A stretch of 64,000 nucleotides of DNA from Oxalobacter paeniformigenes (lineage in GTDB: Bacteria > Pseudomonadota > Gammaproteobacteria > Burkholderiales > Burkholderiaceae_D), in contig NZ_JAMKYL010000003.1 in the NCBI RefSeq assembly GCF_027158465.1, forward strand, positions 134,936-198,935, given 5' to 3'. Below the pieces are notes generated by a model, which made no database searches, had not been told where the DNA came from, and worked only from the letters and a program-made list of their open reading frames with translations. Positions 49,523-58,504 of this stretch are shown piece by piece; the stretch's first letter is position 1; each line of letters opens with the position of its first letter. A program made the translations under genes and the position numbers.

Positions 49523-50334
49523 CGAATTTTCCGGAATTCATCGAAAAAACGCTAGAAAGAGTGCATTCCAGCTGGATACCGGTATTGCGTAATGGGCTGG
49601 CTGCGATTGCGCGACAGTCGCCGGATTATCTGGAAACACTGGCGGACGATGTTTTTTTGCCGACCGGCAACAGGCTTTTTGCCGCGTTTTCACAGCCGAT
49701 GGATGCGGTGCGGTATGTGCTGGTGGGTGAAGGGCCTTATCCCAGAGCGGAAAGCGCATCAGGTTATTGTTTCATGGATGCGGCCGTTACGGACTTGTGG
49801 TCGGAAAACGGTTTGTCCAAACCGGTCAACCGGGCGACTTCATTGCGGAATTTCATCAAGATGCTATGTGTCGCCGAAGGCAAGCTGGCAATCGATAATA
49901 CAGGCAGCGAGGCAATGAAAGCGGTTGCACGGCAGGCACTTGTCGAAGGGGCGCCGTATATCCGGACGCTGGATGAAATGCAGGAAACGATGCTGGAGAA
50001 AGGGTTTTTACTGTTGAATGCCGCGCTGGTGTACCGGCAGCATGTTCCTGCGGCACGTGAGGCGCGTGCATGGCAACCGTTTTTTCATGTGGTGCTGGAC
50101 GCATTGGCTTCGGCTAGCCGGAACCGGCAGGAAAAGATTGTGCTGGTGCTTTGGGGAAAAATGGCCGAAAAACTGTTGTCGCTTCCGTTGGCGGATTCGT
50201 TCGACTGCAAGGTATCGGAACATCCGTACAATTTGTCTTTTATCGGAAACCGGACCATGCAATCGCTGTTTTGGCCGATGGCGCTTCTGTACAGGCAGGG
50301 AAAACGGCCGGATAGCCAGAATGGAGTCAATTAA
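49519..50334 (+). CDS. Uracil-DNA-glycosylase-fold protein with altered active site
   Basis: A 271-residue protein of the uracil-DNA glycosylase superfamily. The position of motif A (GQDPYH in family 1) reads VGEGPYPRAESASGYCF: the catalytic Asp is Gly72 and the following His is Pro. The later LLLNAALVYR and VLWGKMAEKLL segments fit the fold, and SEHPYNLSF takes the place of the HPSPLS motif. Whether it excises uracil is doubtful from sequence. It overlaps uvrB by four bases and is likely cotranscribed with it. Confidence 0.75.
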   Translation: MTNFPEFIEKTLERVHSSWIPVLRNGLAAIARQSPDYLETLADDVFLPTGNRLFAAFSQPMDAVRYVLVGEGPYPRAESASGYCFMDAAVTDLWSENGLSKPVNRATSLRNFIKMLCVAEGKLAIDNTGSEAMKAVARQALVEGAPYIRTLDEMQETMLEKGFLLLNAALVYRQHVPAAREARAWQPFFHVVLDALASASRNRQEKIVLVLWGKMAEKLLSLPLADSFDCKVSEHPYNLSFIGNRTMQSLFWPMALLYRQGKRPDSQNGVN

Positions 50335-50399
50335 CGGTTTTCATTCTTTTTATTCGGTGGCATTATTGAACCATCTGTCAATCTTCATGAAACGAGAAA

Positions 50400-51143
50400 A
50401 TGTCTAATTCCCAAATCATCCGTTCCAATGGCCGTCCGCTGGATGCCATGCGTTCTATCGAATTTATCCGCAACTACACCAAATATGCCGAAGGTTCCGT
50501 ATTGACGGTGTTCGGCGATACCAAAGTGATCTGTACCGCCAGTATTGAAGAATCGGTGCCGCCTTTTCTGCGGGGAAGGGGACGCGGATGGCTGACGGCG
50601 GAATACAGCATGTTGCCGCGTTCGACACATACCCGTATGGAACGTGAAGCGGTTCGCGGACGCCAGTCGGGACGGACACAGGAAATCCAGCGTCTGATCG
50701 GTCGTTCGATCCGTGCGGCGTTCGATCTCAATGCATTCGGTGAACGGACACTGAAGCTGGACTGCGATGTGATTCAGGCAGACGGCGGTACCCGTACCGC
50801 TTCGATCAGCGGGGTCATGATCGCTGCCTATGATGCGTTTTCTCTGATGGTGGAAGAGGGACTGATCGAAAAAGTACCGCTGCGCCATTTCGTCGCTGCG
50901 ATTTCGGTTGGCATCAGTCAGGGTGTTCCGATGCTGGATCTGGATTATCAGGAAGACAGTTCATGCGATACGGACATGAATGTCGTGATGACGGAATCGG
51001 GTGACTTCGTCGAAATCCAGGGAACGGCGGAAGGCGGTGCTTTCAGTCATGCGATGCTTGGCGAAATGCTCGGTATGGCACAAAAGGGCATCGGAGAACT
51101 GATCCACATGCAAAAACGGGTACTCGGACTGGAAGAATACTGA
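50400..51143 (+). CDS. rph: Ribonuclease PH
   Basis: A 247-residue RNase PH: RSNGRPLDAMRSIEFIRNYT at the start and the motifs TAEYSMLPRSTHTRMEREAV, RGRQSGRTQEIQRLIGRSI and DCDVIQADGGTRTASISG. It trims tRNA 3' ends phosphorolytically. Length matches the family, so it is not the truncated K-12-type allele. Followed by rdgB with a 15-base gap. Confidence 0.97.
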   Translation: MSNSQIIRSNGRPLDAMRSIEFIRNYTKYAEGSVLTVFGDTKVICTASIEESVPPFLRGRGRGWLTAEYSMLPRSTHTRMEREAVRGRQSGRTQEIQRLIGRSIRAAFDLNAFGERTLKLDCDVIQADGGTRTASISGVMIAAYDAFSLMVEEGLIEKVPLRHFVAAISVGISQGVPMLDLDYQEDSSCDTDMNVVMTESGDFVEIQGTAEGGAFSHAMLGEMLGMAQKGIGELIHMQKRVLGLEEY

Positions 51144-51158
51144 AACCGGCGGATTCCT

Positions 51159-51743
51159 ATGACCAAAGAAATTGTGCTGGCTTCCGGCAATCCCGGAAAG
51201 CTCAGGGAATTCCGCCAGATGCTCGAACCGGCGGGCTATCGTGTCGTTCCACAGTCGGACTATCAGGTCAGCGAGGCAGATGAGCCTTATTTCACTTTTG
51301 TGGAAAATGCACTTGCCAAGGCGCGTCATGTCGCAAGACAGACCGGAAAACCGGCATTGGCCGATGATTCCGGTCTTTGTGTGAATGTACTTGGCGGCAG
51401 GCCCGGTGTGCTCTCGGCGCGCTATGCCGGAGAACCCAAATCAGATGATCGCAACAATGCATTGCTGATACGGGAGTTGTCCGGAATAGAGGACCGGTCG
51501 GCCAATTATTATTGCGTGCTGGTTTATGTGCGTTTCGCAGATGATCCGCAGCCGGTGATCGCGGATGGACGCTGGTTCGGCAAAATCATTGATCATCCCA
51601 AAGGTACCAACGGTTTCGGTTACGACCCGTATTTCTGGCTGCCGGAATTCGGCAAAACGGCTGCCGAGCTGACGCCTGAAGAAAAAAACAGCCATTCCCA
51701 CCGCGGTATGGCGTTACGCTCGCTTCTGGAGAAATTATCGTGA
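51159..51743 (+). CDS. rdgB: dITP/XTP pyrophosphatase
   Basis: A 194-residue Ham1/RdgB-type pyrophosphatase: IVLASGNPGKLREF at the N-terminus, FVENALAKARHVARQTGKPA, ADDSGLCVNVLGGRPGV and GTNGFGYDPYFW. It removes non-canonical purine nucleotides from the pool. It overlaps hemW by four bases and follows rph, the usual order in this group. Confidence 0.96.
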   Translation: MTKEIVLASGNPGKLREFRQMLEPAGYRVVPQSDYQVSEADEPYFTFVENALAKARHVARQTGKPALADDSGLCVNVLGGRPGVLSARYAGEPKSDDRNNALLIRELSGIEDRSANYYCVLVYVRFADDPQPVIADGRWFGKIIDHPKGTNGFGYDPYFWLPEFGKTAAELTPEEKNSHSHRGMALRSLLEKLS

Positions 51744-52966
51744 TTCCGATCAGGCCGGTGACGGCAAACAGGGTTGTCACAAGGGATACAGGTAAAACGG
51801 ATGGGGGCAATACACCACATTTCGATGTGTTGCCACCGCTTGCACTGTATATCCATATTCCATGGTGTATTCGCAAATGCCCGTATTGTGATTTTTACTC
51901 ACATGAAAAACATTCGGTTTTACCTGAAAGCGACTATCTGGATGTTTTGAGGCGTGATCTGGAATTGTCGTTGCCCATGATCTGGGGGCGCAAGGTTTCG
52001 AGTATTTTCATCGGTGGCGGAACCCCCAGTCTGCTTTCGGCTGCCGGTGTCGACAAGCTGCTTTCATTTGTCCGCGAATGTTTGCCGGTATTGCCGGATG
52101 CGGAAATTTCGATGGAAGCGAATCCGGGTACTTTTGAGGCAGGACGTTTCAAGTCCTACCGGGAAAGCGGTATCAACCGGCTTTCCATCGGGATTCAGAG
52201 TTTCAATCAGGAACTTTTGCATAAGCTCGGGCGTATCCATGACGCGGATGAAGCCAGAAATGCAGTAGAAATCGCACAGCGGTATTTCGACAATGTCAAT
52301 CTGGATCTGATGTATGGTTTGCCGGAACAGACGCAGATGCAGTTGCAGGAGGATATTTCGACAGCGCTTTCTTTCGGAACGCAACATTTGTCGCTGTATC
52401 AGCTGACGATCGAACCGAATACCTATTACTTCAAGCATCCGCCTGCCTTGCCTGACGAAGACGTGGTTGACGGCATGCAAAAATGGCTGGAAGAGGCGAC
52501 GGCGGATGCCGGTTTTTCTCATTATGAGGTTTCCGCTTATGCGCGGAGCGGACGGCAATGCTGGCACAACAGGAATTACTGGCTTTTCGGCGATTATCTG
52601 GGTATCGGTGCAGCAGCACACTCGAAAATCACCTTGCCGGACCAGCGTGTTGTCCGGCAAATGCGATTACGCAATCCTGAACTGTATATGCGCAATATCG
52701 CACAAGGCATTCCGCTGGAAGAACAGTTCGATGTGCCGGCTGCCGACCTCGGTTTCGAATTCATGCTCAATGCTTTGCGGTTGATGGACGGTTTTTCATC
52801 TGTCCTGTTTACGGAAAGAACCGGTTTGCCGATTTCGATACTCGACAAACCATTGGAAAAAGCGTCCGGACTCGGCCTTCTGGAAGTCTCACCTGTCCAT
52901 ATCCAGCCTACGGCACTGGGCAAGCGCTTTCTGAACGACTTGCAGCAGATTTTCCTGCCGGATTGA
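51740..52966 (+). CDS. hemW: HemW-type radical SAM heme chaperone
   Basis: A 408-residue protein starting at GTG (51740), overlapping the rdgB stop. After a roughly 30-residue extension, LYIHIPWCIRKCPYCDF carries the CxxxCxxC cluster motif. SSIFIGGGTPSLL, NRLSIGIQSFNQELLHKLGR and the C-terminal domain match HemW rather than HemN, which has an additional N-terminal CxxxCxxCxC arrangement. HemW binds heme and is thought to insert it into respiratory enzymes. A shorter start nearer residue 30 is possible. Confidence 0.93.
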   Translation: MIPIRPVTANRVVTRDTGKTDGGNTPHFDVLPPLALYIHIPWCIRKCPYCDFYSHEKHSVLPESDYLDVLRRDLELSLPMIWGRKVSSIFIGGGTPSLLSAAGVDKLLSFVRECLPVLPDAEISMEANPGTFEAGRFKSYRESGINRLSIGIQSFNQELLHKLGRIHDADEARNAVEIAQRYFDNVNLDLMYGLPEQTQMQLQEDISTALSFGTQHLSLYQLTIEPNTYYFKHPPALPDEDVVDGMQKWLEEATADAGFSHYEVSAYARSGRQCWHNRNYWLFGDYLGIGAAAHSKITLPDQRVVRQMRLRNPELYMRNIAQGIPLEEQFDVPAADLGFEFMLNALRLMDGFSSVLFTERTGLPISILDKPLEKASGLGLLEVSPVHIQPTALGKRFLNDLQQIFLPD

Positions 52967-53091
52967 TGTATGCATGCAATTGGCACATGACTGACGCTGA
53001 TAAAAATGCGTCATGGTGTGTGCTATGCAGGTAATGATGCAGTGACAGGAGAGGGAAAATTTGTCGCCGAAATGCAAGCTGTCAGGGATAC

Positions 53092-53179
53092 TGGCGGAAG
53101 GGGTGGGATTCGAACCCACGGATGCTTGCACATCGCCGGTTTTCAAGACCGGTGCATTAGACCACTCTGCCACCCTTCC
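53092..53179 (-). tRNA. tRNA-Ser (anticodon UGA)
   Basis: Minus strand, 88 bases including encoded CCA. The acceptor stem GGAAGGG pairs with CCCTTCC. The anticodon loop CTTGAAA lies between CCGGT and ACCGG, giving anticodon TGA. A long variable arm and the T-loop GGTTCGAATCC are present, as for class II serine tRNA. No prophage or att repeat is at this tRNA. The flanking 53180-53401 interval holds no gene I can support. Confidence 0.95.
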
Positions 53180-53401
53180 GGAAAAAAGAAAATTATACAG
53201 GAAGTTTTCACCCATGCGCGAGTTTGTATGGCTTGAATTTGATCGAAGTGTGTCAAATGTGTGCTCACGCCTCAACGGGCAACTGACGAAGTCGATCCGG
53301 CTGAAGGCAGGGCATACAGACTGTGCGTGCAAACAGGTGGCATTTTCTGACCGGCAAGCATCACAGAACCTGCAATCGTCCGGGGAAAAGCAGGTTTCCT
53401 G

Positions 53402-55210
53402 TCATGCATTCGGTGTCATGTTTTCGGAAGAAGCGGTATCGTCCTTTTTGGCCGAGTTTTTGAACTGTGCGTTGTAAAGTGACTTGTATGCACCGTTTTC
53501 GATTTCCATCAATTCGTTGTGCGAACCGGTTTCGATGATTTCTCCCTGGTTGATGACAACGATTTTGTCTGCATTGCGGATAGTGGACAGGCGATGCGCG
53601 ATGACGAAAACAGTTCTGTTTCGCATCAGATTGTCGATCGCTTTCTGAACAACTGCTTCCGATTTGTTGTCCAGTGCCGATGTCGCTTCATCCAGAATGA
53701 TGATCGGTGCGTTCTTGATGAATGCACGAGCAATCGCGACACGTTGTTTTTGTCCACCGGAAAGAAGAATACCGCGTTCACCAATGTAGGTATCCAGCCC
53801 GTTTTCAAGGGAATCGATAAAGTCGGTCAGGTATGCCATATCCAGCGCATTGCGTATTTCTTCCTCAGTGGCATCCGGTTTCCCCATGCTGACATTTTCA
53901 CGAATCGTACCGGCGAACAGGAAATTGTCCTGAAAGACTACGGCGATCTGGTCTCGCAGACTGGTCAGGGTAAGGTCACGGATATCCACACCATCGATGA
54001 GAATATTGCCTGAATCGATATCGTAAAAACGAGGAATCAGGCTGACAATGGTGGATTTGCCGCCGCCTGAATTGCCGACCAGCGCAATACTTTGACCTGC
54101 ATTGACTTTCAGGTTGATGTTTTTGAGAATCGGTATATCCGGACGATAGCTGAAATTGACATTCCTGAATTCGATTGTATCGCGGACGGCCTTGAGTTCG
54201 ACGGCGTCTTTCTTGTCATGGATGGCGGGTGTGGTGTCGAGAATTTCGAAGACACGCTCGATCGCCATGAACGAGACCTGGACGGAAGTGAAATTGTTTC
54301 CCAGATTTTTGATGGGGGTGTACAGCATCAGCAGGGCGGCGATAAAGGAAACAAAACCGCCCGGTGTCAGCTGGTTGGTCAGGATAAGGTGCGATCCGTA
54401 TCCGATCGTGGCGGCGATCCCGATCGAGGCAGTAATATGCATCATCGGTGACAGCCATGAAGAACGCTGTGTCATTTTGATGTTGAGCTTGAACAGCGAT
54501 TTCATGATATCCCGGAATTTCTGCCTTTGTTGTGGCTGGAAGTTGTAAGCCGTAATCGTGCGATTGCCTGCAAACGTTTCGTTGTAGACCGTCATGGTTT
54601 GCGAGCCGGATGCGATGGTTTTCTTGACGATCGAGCGAATCAGGTTGCGTACCCGCGTCATGGGATAGAAGGTACAGCCCAGTACGATGATGGCGATCAG
54701 TGACAATTTCCAGGAATTGTAGAAAAGAATGCCGATGAGCGAGAGTGACGAAAAGATACGTGAAATGAAAAGGCGCAAGTTGCTCAACAGTCCGGTACAG
54801 GCGACATCGGCATCGTTGTGGAAGCGGTACATGATGTCACCGGAGTTGCGCGTATCGAAGAACGAGGTTTCAAAAGACAACAGCTTGTCGTACAGTGCAG
54901 TTTTGAGGTCTTGCGTGATGTGTGTGCCGACCCAGACGTTCAGGTAAGTGACAAGATAGGTCATACCACCTTGCAGTACGGTAAAACCGACAATGAACAG
55001 TGGCGCGAACCATGGAGATGAACCTGCTGTTTTTTCGATCAGTACCATGTCCATGTAAGGTTTAAGGAACCATGCGATGACGGCATCCATGGAACCGATC
55101 GGGAAACACATGAGCATGGCCAGCAACGCACGAAACCAGTAAGGCTTGACGAATGGCCACATGCGGCGGTAGTTGACGATGAAAGGGGAGTTGCGGAGCT
55201 GTTCAAGCAT
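53402..55210 (-). CDS. msbA: MsbA-type lipid A / lipid exporter ABC transporter
   Basis: A 602-residue half-transporter: six membrane helices in the first 320 residues, then an ATPase with Walker A LVGNSGGGKSTIVSL, signature LLSGGQKQRVAIARAF and Walker B IIILDEATSALD. The length and layout are those of MsbA, which flips lipid A-core across the inner membrane. It begins the surface-polysaccharide region, but other lipid or peptide exporters of the same architecture cannot be excluded. Confidence 0.85.
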   Translation of the reverse strand: MLEQLRNSPFIVNYRRMWPFVKPYWFRALLAMLMCFPIGSMDAVIAWFLKPYMDMVLIEKTAGSSPWFAPLFIVGFTVLQGGMTYLVTYLNVWVGTHITQDLKTALYDKLLSFETSFFDTRNSGDIMYRFHNDADVACTGLLSNLRLFISRIFSSLSLIGILFYNSWKLSLIAIIVLGCTFYPMTRVRNLIRSIVKKTIASGSQTMTVYNETFAGNRTITAYNFQPQQRQKFRDIMKSLFKLNIKMTQRSSWLSPMMHITASIGIAATIGYGSHLILTNQLTPGGFVSFIAALLMLYTPIKNLGNNFTSVQVSFMAIERVFEILDTTPAIHDKKDAVELKAVRDTIEFRNVNFSYRPDIPILKNINLKVNAGQSIALVGNSGGGKSTIVSLIPRFYDIDSGNILIDGVDIRDLTLTSLRDQIAVVFQDNFLFAGTIRENVSMGKPDATEEEIRNALDMAYLTDFIDSLENGLDTYIGERGILLSGGQKQRVAIARAFIKNAPIIILDEATSALDNKSEAVVQKAIDNLMRNRTVFVIAHRLSTIRNADKIVVINQGEIIETGSHNELMEIENGAYKSLYNAQFKNSAKKDDTASSENMTPNA

Positions 55211-55388
55211 TTTCAGGGCTTGGGTAACGGTTTATGTTTGAATCTGATTGAAAATACAAAATATTGTTGCAGTATAACATCACTGGTGTCAAAAATATAA
55301 AATTTTCAATGCAGCATGTATGCTGCGTTATGATAACCAACAATATTCGTCGAAGGGTTTGTTTTTGTAAAATTAGTTATGATAGTTT

Positions 55389-56471
55389 TTATGTTGTTTT
55401 ATTAAATCTATTGTAATAATTTTCTATTATTACAGAGAGTTTTTTGTTTACGAAACTCATCATGCCCAGGAACTGTTTTATATTGTTGTCTTTTATCGAA
55501 TAGGTATTGTTGAAAATTTTTACTTTTACAAGCGGAATTTTCTGGTCAAGGAAATCATTCATATTGATATTGTTTCCTACCAGCGACGAGTTAAAGTAAG
55601 TATCATATTTGAATCCGTGTTTTTCAAGATATTCAGTGAATTCAAATTCATAATTCAGCAGAACGCCAAGAACGTCTTCCTGCGCGGTTACAGATTGCAA
55701 AAATTGACTGAAACAAGGATTCGTGAAGACGTTTCTTTTTATGCAAAAGAAATATGACTGGATGTGTGGTTTGATTGCATATCCCATGCTGATTCCCCAG
55801 AAATCTGATTTTTTTTCGCGGCTGTTCATTTCGGAAAACAAGTCGGAAAATGGAAATATTGGACCAAAACAGGAATCATTGCATATGATAAGTTCATCTG
55901 ATTCTGAGAGTAGATTGTTTTCTTGTAAATATTGAAAACCTCGTTTGTATGAGCCCCAATCGTATTCTTCATGTCTTTTGCATTGCGCGTTGATGACGAT
56001 GTTTTTTATTTTTTCGAGTTGATCAGGAAGTAGTGGATTGTCAGAAATAAATACAATGCCGTCAACACATTTTTTCAACTCGTTTAAATAAAAAATAACA
56101 TGGTCATCAATTGATGCGTTTTGACTGAATGAGGCGAATATTGCCATGCGCCTTTTTGCATTTTTTTTGTCTATGTCGCGGGAAAAAAATACAGGTGTAC
56201 TTTTTTGTGGAAACGAAAGAGGTTTTCTTTTCTTGATGCCAAGGAAATAATCACCTTTTAATGCTTGGAATTTTTTGTAAAGAGTGTGAACGTTGTTTTT
56301 TACGGATTTATCATCGCTTAACAGGATGTTTGTGAGAGTTTCTGGAATATAGTAAATTACGTTTTGTAAACTGGTTTGTCTTCCTATCCACCAATCCAGC
56401 AAATTCGGATGTGACAGGCATGAGAAATTACAGGATTCAAGTGTGGTCCTTTCGAACATCCAGCAGGACAT
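55389..56471 (-). CDS. RgpF-like C-terminal part of an interrupted glycosyltransferase gene
   Basis: The ATG-started part is 360 residues, but the same frame is open upstream to about 56644 and continues the upstream GT2 protein after a one-base shift. The region about 120-330 resembles the rhamnan-synthesis F (RgpF) domain: VFFSRDIDKKNAKRRMAIFA, KKCVDGIVFISDNPLLPDQL, NDSCFGPI and FWGISMGY. Members transfer rhamnose or related sugars in surface glycans. See the partner entry at 56615-57157. The gene is AT-rich, as are its neighbours. Confidence 0.75.
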   Translation of the reverse strand: MSCWMFERTTLESCNFSCLSHPNLLDWWIGRQTSLQNVIYYIPETLTNILLSDDKSVKNNVHTLYKKFQALKGDYFLGIKKRKPLSFPQKSTPVFFSRDIDKKNAKRRMAIFASFSQNASIDDHVIFYLNELKKCVDGIVFISDNPLLPDQLEKIKNIVINAQCKRHEEYDWGSYKRGFQYLQENNLLSESDELIICNDSCFGPIFPFSDLFSEMNSREKKSDFWGISMGYAIKPHIQSYFFCIKRNVFTNPCFSQFLQSVTAQEDVLGVLLNYEFEFTEYLEKHGFKYDTYFNSSLVGNNINMNDFLDQKIPLVKVKIFNNTYSIKDNNIKQFLGMMSFVNKKLSVIIENYYNRFNKTT

Positions 56472-56614
56472 GCTGATGATGAAATTTCGATTTCTCCAAT
56501 CTTCGTCGTCAAGTTTGTTAATTCCGGGATTCAGAAATTTTTTTCGGTCGGTAATTGTATTTTCAATATATATTCTGGCTTTGCTGGAGCCAATAAGTTT
56601 TGCGTCATTGACGA

Positions 56615-57157
56615 TTATGGGTATGCGATGCTTTTTTGCAATATCGATTTTTTTTGGATGTGTTCCTTTTCAAGGGTGTCGCCACACGAACAAAAGGCTA
56701 TATAATGTCCCGATGCTTTTTTTATACCTGATTCTATCGAATCAGCAAAATTCCATTTGATTTTCTGAGTTGGTGTGTATTTTTGTGCTATAAGTGAATT
56801 TATGGTATCGTAAGAAGTTTTTCCGTAAAAAACAATTTCAAGATTTCCATATGTCTGCGAAAGAATGGAATGAATGGTTTCCGTAGCTGAGCTGGTATTT
56901 GTTGTTATATCTACAAGAATGCTGACTTTATGGCCATTTGCTTTGATTTCTTTTTGACCAGATTTGTATTTATCTATTGTAATTGTATTATTATGTGATT
57001 CAACGTTGTTGAAAAGCGAAATGTTGAAGAGACGGTATTCTTTACGTTTTTCAAAATGATTGATTATTTTTTTGAAAAAAATAATTTTCCCGATATAATA
57101 CGATTTTATCGTTAGATCGTTGAATTCGTATACTTTCTTTTCAATCAGTTTTTTCAT
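56615..57157 (-). CDS. GT2-like N-terminal part of the same interrupted gene
   Basis: A 180-residue product with a GT-A glycosyltransferase start at about 75: VSILVDITTNTSSATETIHS then ILSQTYGNLEIVF, and an ending CSCGDTLEKEHIQKK. It terminates soon after an A8 run (plus T-run 56648-56655). One more A would join it to the RgpF-like frame downstream, giving one protein of about 590 residues. Either a phase-variable or slipping gene, a recent mutation, or a sequencing error. Confidence 0.7.
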   Translation of the reverse strand: MKKLIEKKVYEFNDLTIKSYYIGKIIFFKKIINHFEKRKEYRLFNISLFNNVESHNNTITIDKYKSGQKEIKANGHKVSILVDITTNTSSATETIHSILSQTYGNLEIVFYGKTSYDTINSLIAQKYTPTQKIKWNFADSIESGIKKASGHYIAFCSCGDTLEKEHIQKKSILQKSIAYP

Positions 57158-57393
57158 AATCTGCGAGATGATAGTTCGATATCGATACTGCTGTAATGTT
57201 TTTCCGGATTTTTCGTTTTCGTATGTTTTTTGCTGTGCAAAAAAACCTTTCGCAATGTCGTGCGGTTTTTTTTTTTTGATATTAAAGATTATTTGAAGAC
57301 GTCATTTTATGCTACAATGATATTGTAGCTAAAAAGTAACGGTTGTCTTTGCAGGATGTCGATTCTAACAGTTGTATTCCAGTGCGATAAGTT
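57158..57393. other. Divergent AT-rich interval with a 12-base T run
   Basis: No gene. It separates the leftward GT2-RgpF unit from the rightward glycosyltransferase. A run of 12 T lies at 57266-57277, a length prone to slippage, in the zone where promoters for both genes should be. TATAAT-like sequences are frequent, so no single promoter is called. Confidence 0.5.
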
Positions 57394-58503
57394 ATGAAAA
57401 AAATAGTCATTGTTTTGTCAAGTTTGCAAGGGGGCGGTGCAGAGAAGGTTGCACTTACGTTGTATCAGGGGTTTGCATCCTGTCCGGGCGTTGAGTGCCA
57501 TGTTGTTTGTCTTGAAAATGTGATTGATCATCGCCTTCCTGAAAATATACATTTGCATATACTTGATCTTCCGAAACGAAATTTCCTTACGGCTGCATTT
57601 TATAAACAATGGCAGGCGAGGAAAATAGATAATTATATTCTGGAAAACATTGGTATGCCCGACCTTGTTCTGTCAAATTTGACGAATGTGGACAAGCTGA
57701 TGAAGTTCAGTCGCTTGCCTGTATGGCATATTATACACAATACGACATCGGTCGAGTATCTTTCTGGTAAAAGTGTTAGGGAGGCTACGGGTATCCGCAA
57801 GAAACTCGAGTCAATTTATAAGAACCATCCTGTAACATGTGTTTCCAAAGGGGTAATGGATGATTTGAAGAAAAATTTTTCAATACAACAACCCGTCAGA
57901 TATATATATAATCCGGTTGATGTAAATGCTATTGAAAAATTGTCTTATGATGATGCTGATAAGGATCTGATCGATTCTTATGGAGATTATATTATTCATG
58001 TAGGTACTTTCAAGGAGCAAAAAAACCATGAGCTCTTGATAAAAGCCTATGCATTATCTGATGTCAGAGAAAAGCTGGTTCTTCTTGGAAGGGCAAAAGG
58101 TGCTGTATTTGATCGGGTCATGAATTTGATTGAACAGCTTGGTCTTCAGGATAAGGTTGTTTATTGTGATTTTAAATCAAATCCGTATCCGTTTATGAGA
58201 AGGGCAAAATTGTTTGTGTTGTCCTCATTTTATGAGGGTTTTCCATGTGTGCTTCTTGAAGCGGTTGCCCTTGGTGTTCCTGTTGTAAGTACGGATTGTC
58301 CAAGTGGGCCAAATGAATTGTTTGGAGAAGAATATCGCCATTGTCTTAGTCCTGTAAATGATGCAAAGGCTTTGGCAGCCAATATAAGAAAAGCACTGGC
58401 CAATCCGAAACACTATACGGTTCCGTTGCGTGACGAATTCCGTTTGGAGTCTGTGGTCGCACAGTATATGGCCTTAATAGATGATGCCGGTAAGGATAGA
58501 TGA
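57394..58503 (+). CDS. Family 4 glycosyltransferase (GT-B)
   Basis: A 369-residue GT4 protein: N-terminal IVIVLSSLQGGGAEKVALTL, then YIIHVGTFKEQKNHELLIKA at the C-terminal domain start, and the EX7E donor motif in SFYEGFPCVLLEAVALGVPV. It transfers a sugar from a nucleotide donor to a glycan acceptor, probably in O-antigen or LPS core synthesis. The C-terminal overlap with the next frame is small. The specific linkage is unknown. Confidence 0.9.
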   Translation: MKKIVIVLSSLQGGGAEKVALTLYQGFASCPGVECHVVCLENVIDHRLPENIHLHILDLPKRNFLTAAFYKQWQARKIDNYILENIGMPDLVLSNLTNVDKLMKFSRLPVWHIIHNTTSVEYLSGKSVREATGIRKKLESIYKNHPVTCVSKGVMDDLKKNFSIQQPVRYIYNPVDVNAIEKLSYDDADKDLIDSYGDYIIHVGTFKEQKNHELLIKAYALSDVREKLVLLGRAKGAVFDRVMNLIEQLGLQDKVVYCDFKSNPYPFMRRAKLFVLSSFYEGFPCVLLEAVALGVPVVSTDCPSGPNELFGEEYRHCLSPVNDAKALAANIRKALANPKHYTVPLRDEFRLESVVAQYMALIDDAGKDR

Positions 58504-58504
58504 T

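Noticed and set aside
53092..53179. tRNA-Ser as a prophage attachment site
   Set aside because: No integrase is nearby and no repeat of the tRNA end was seen.
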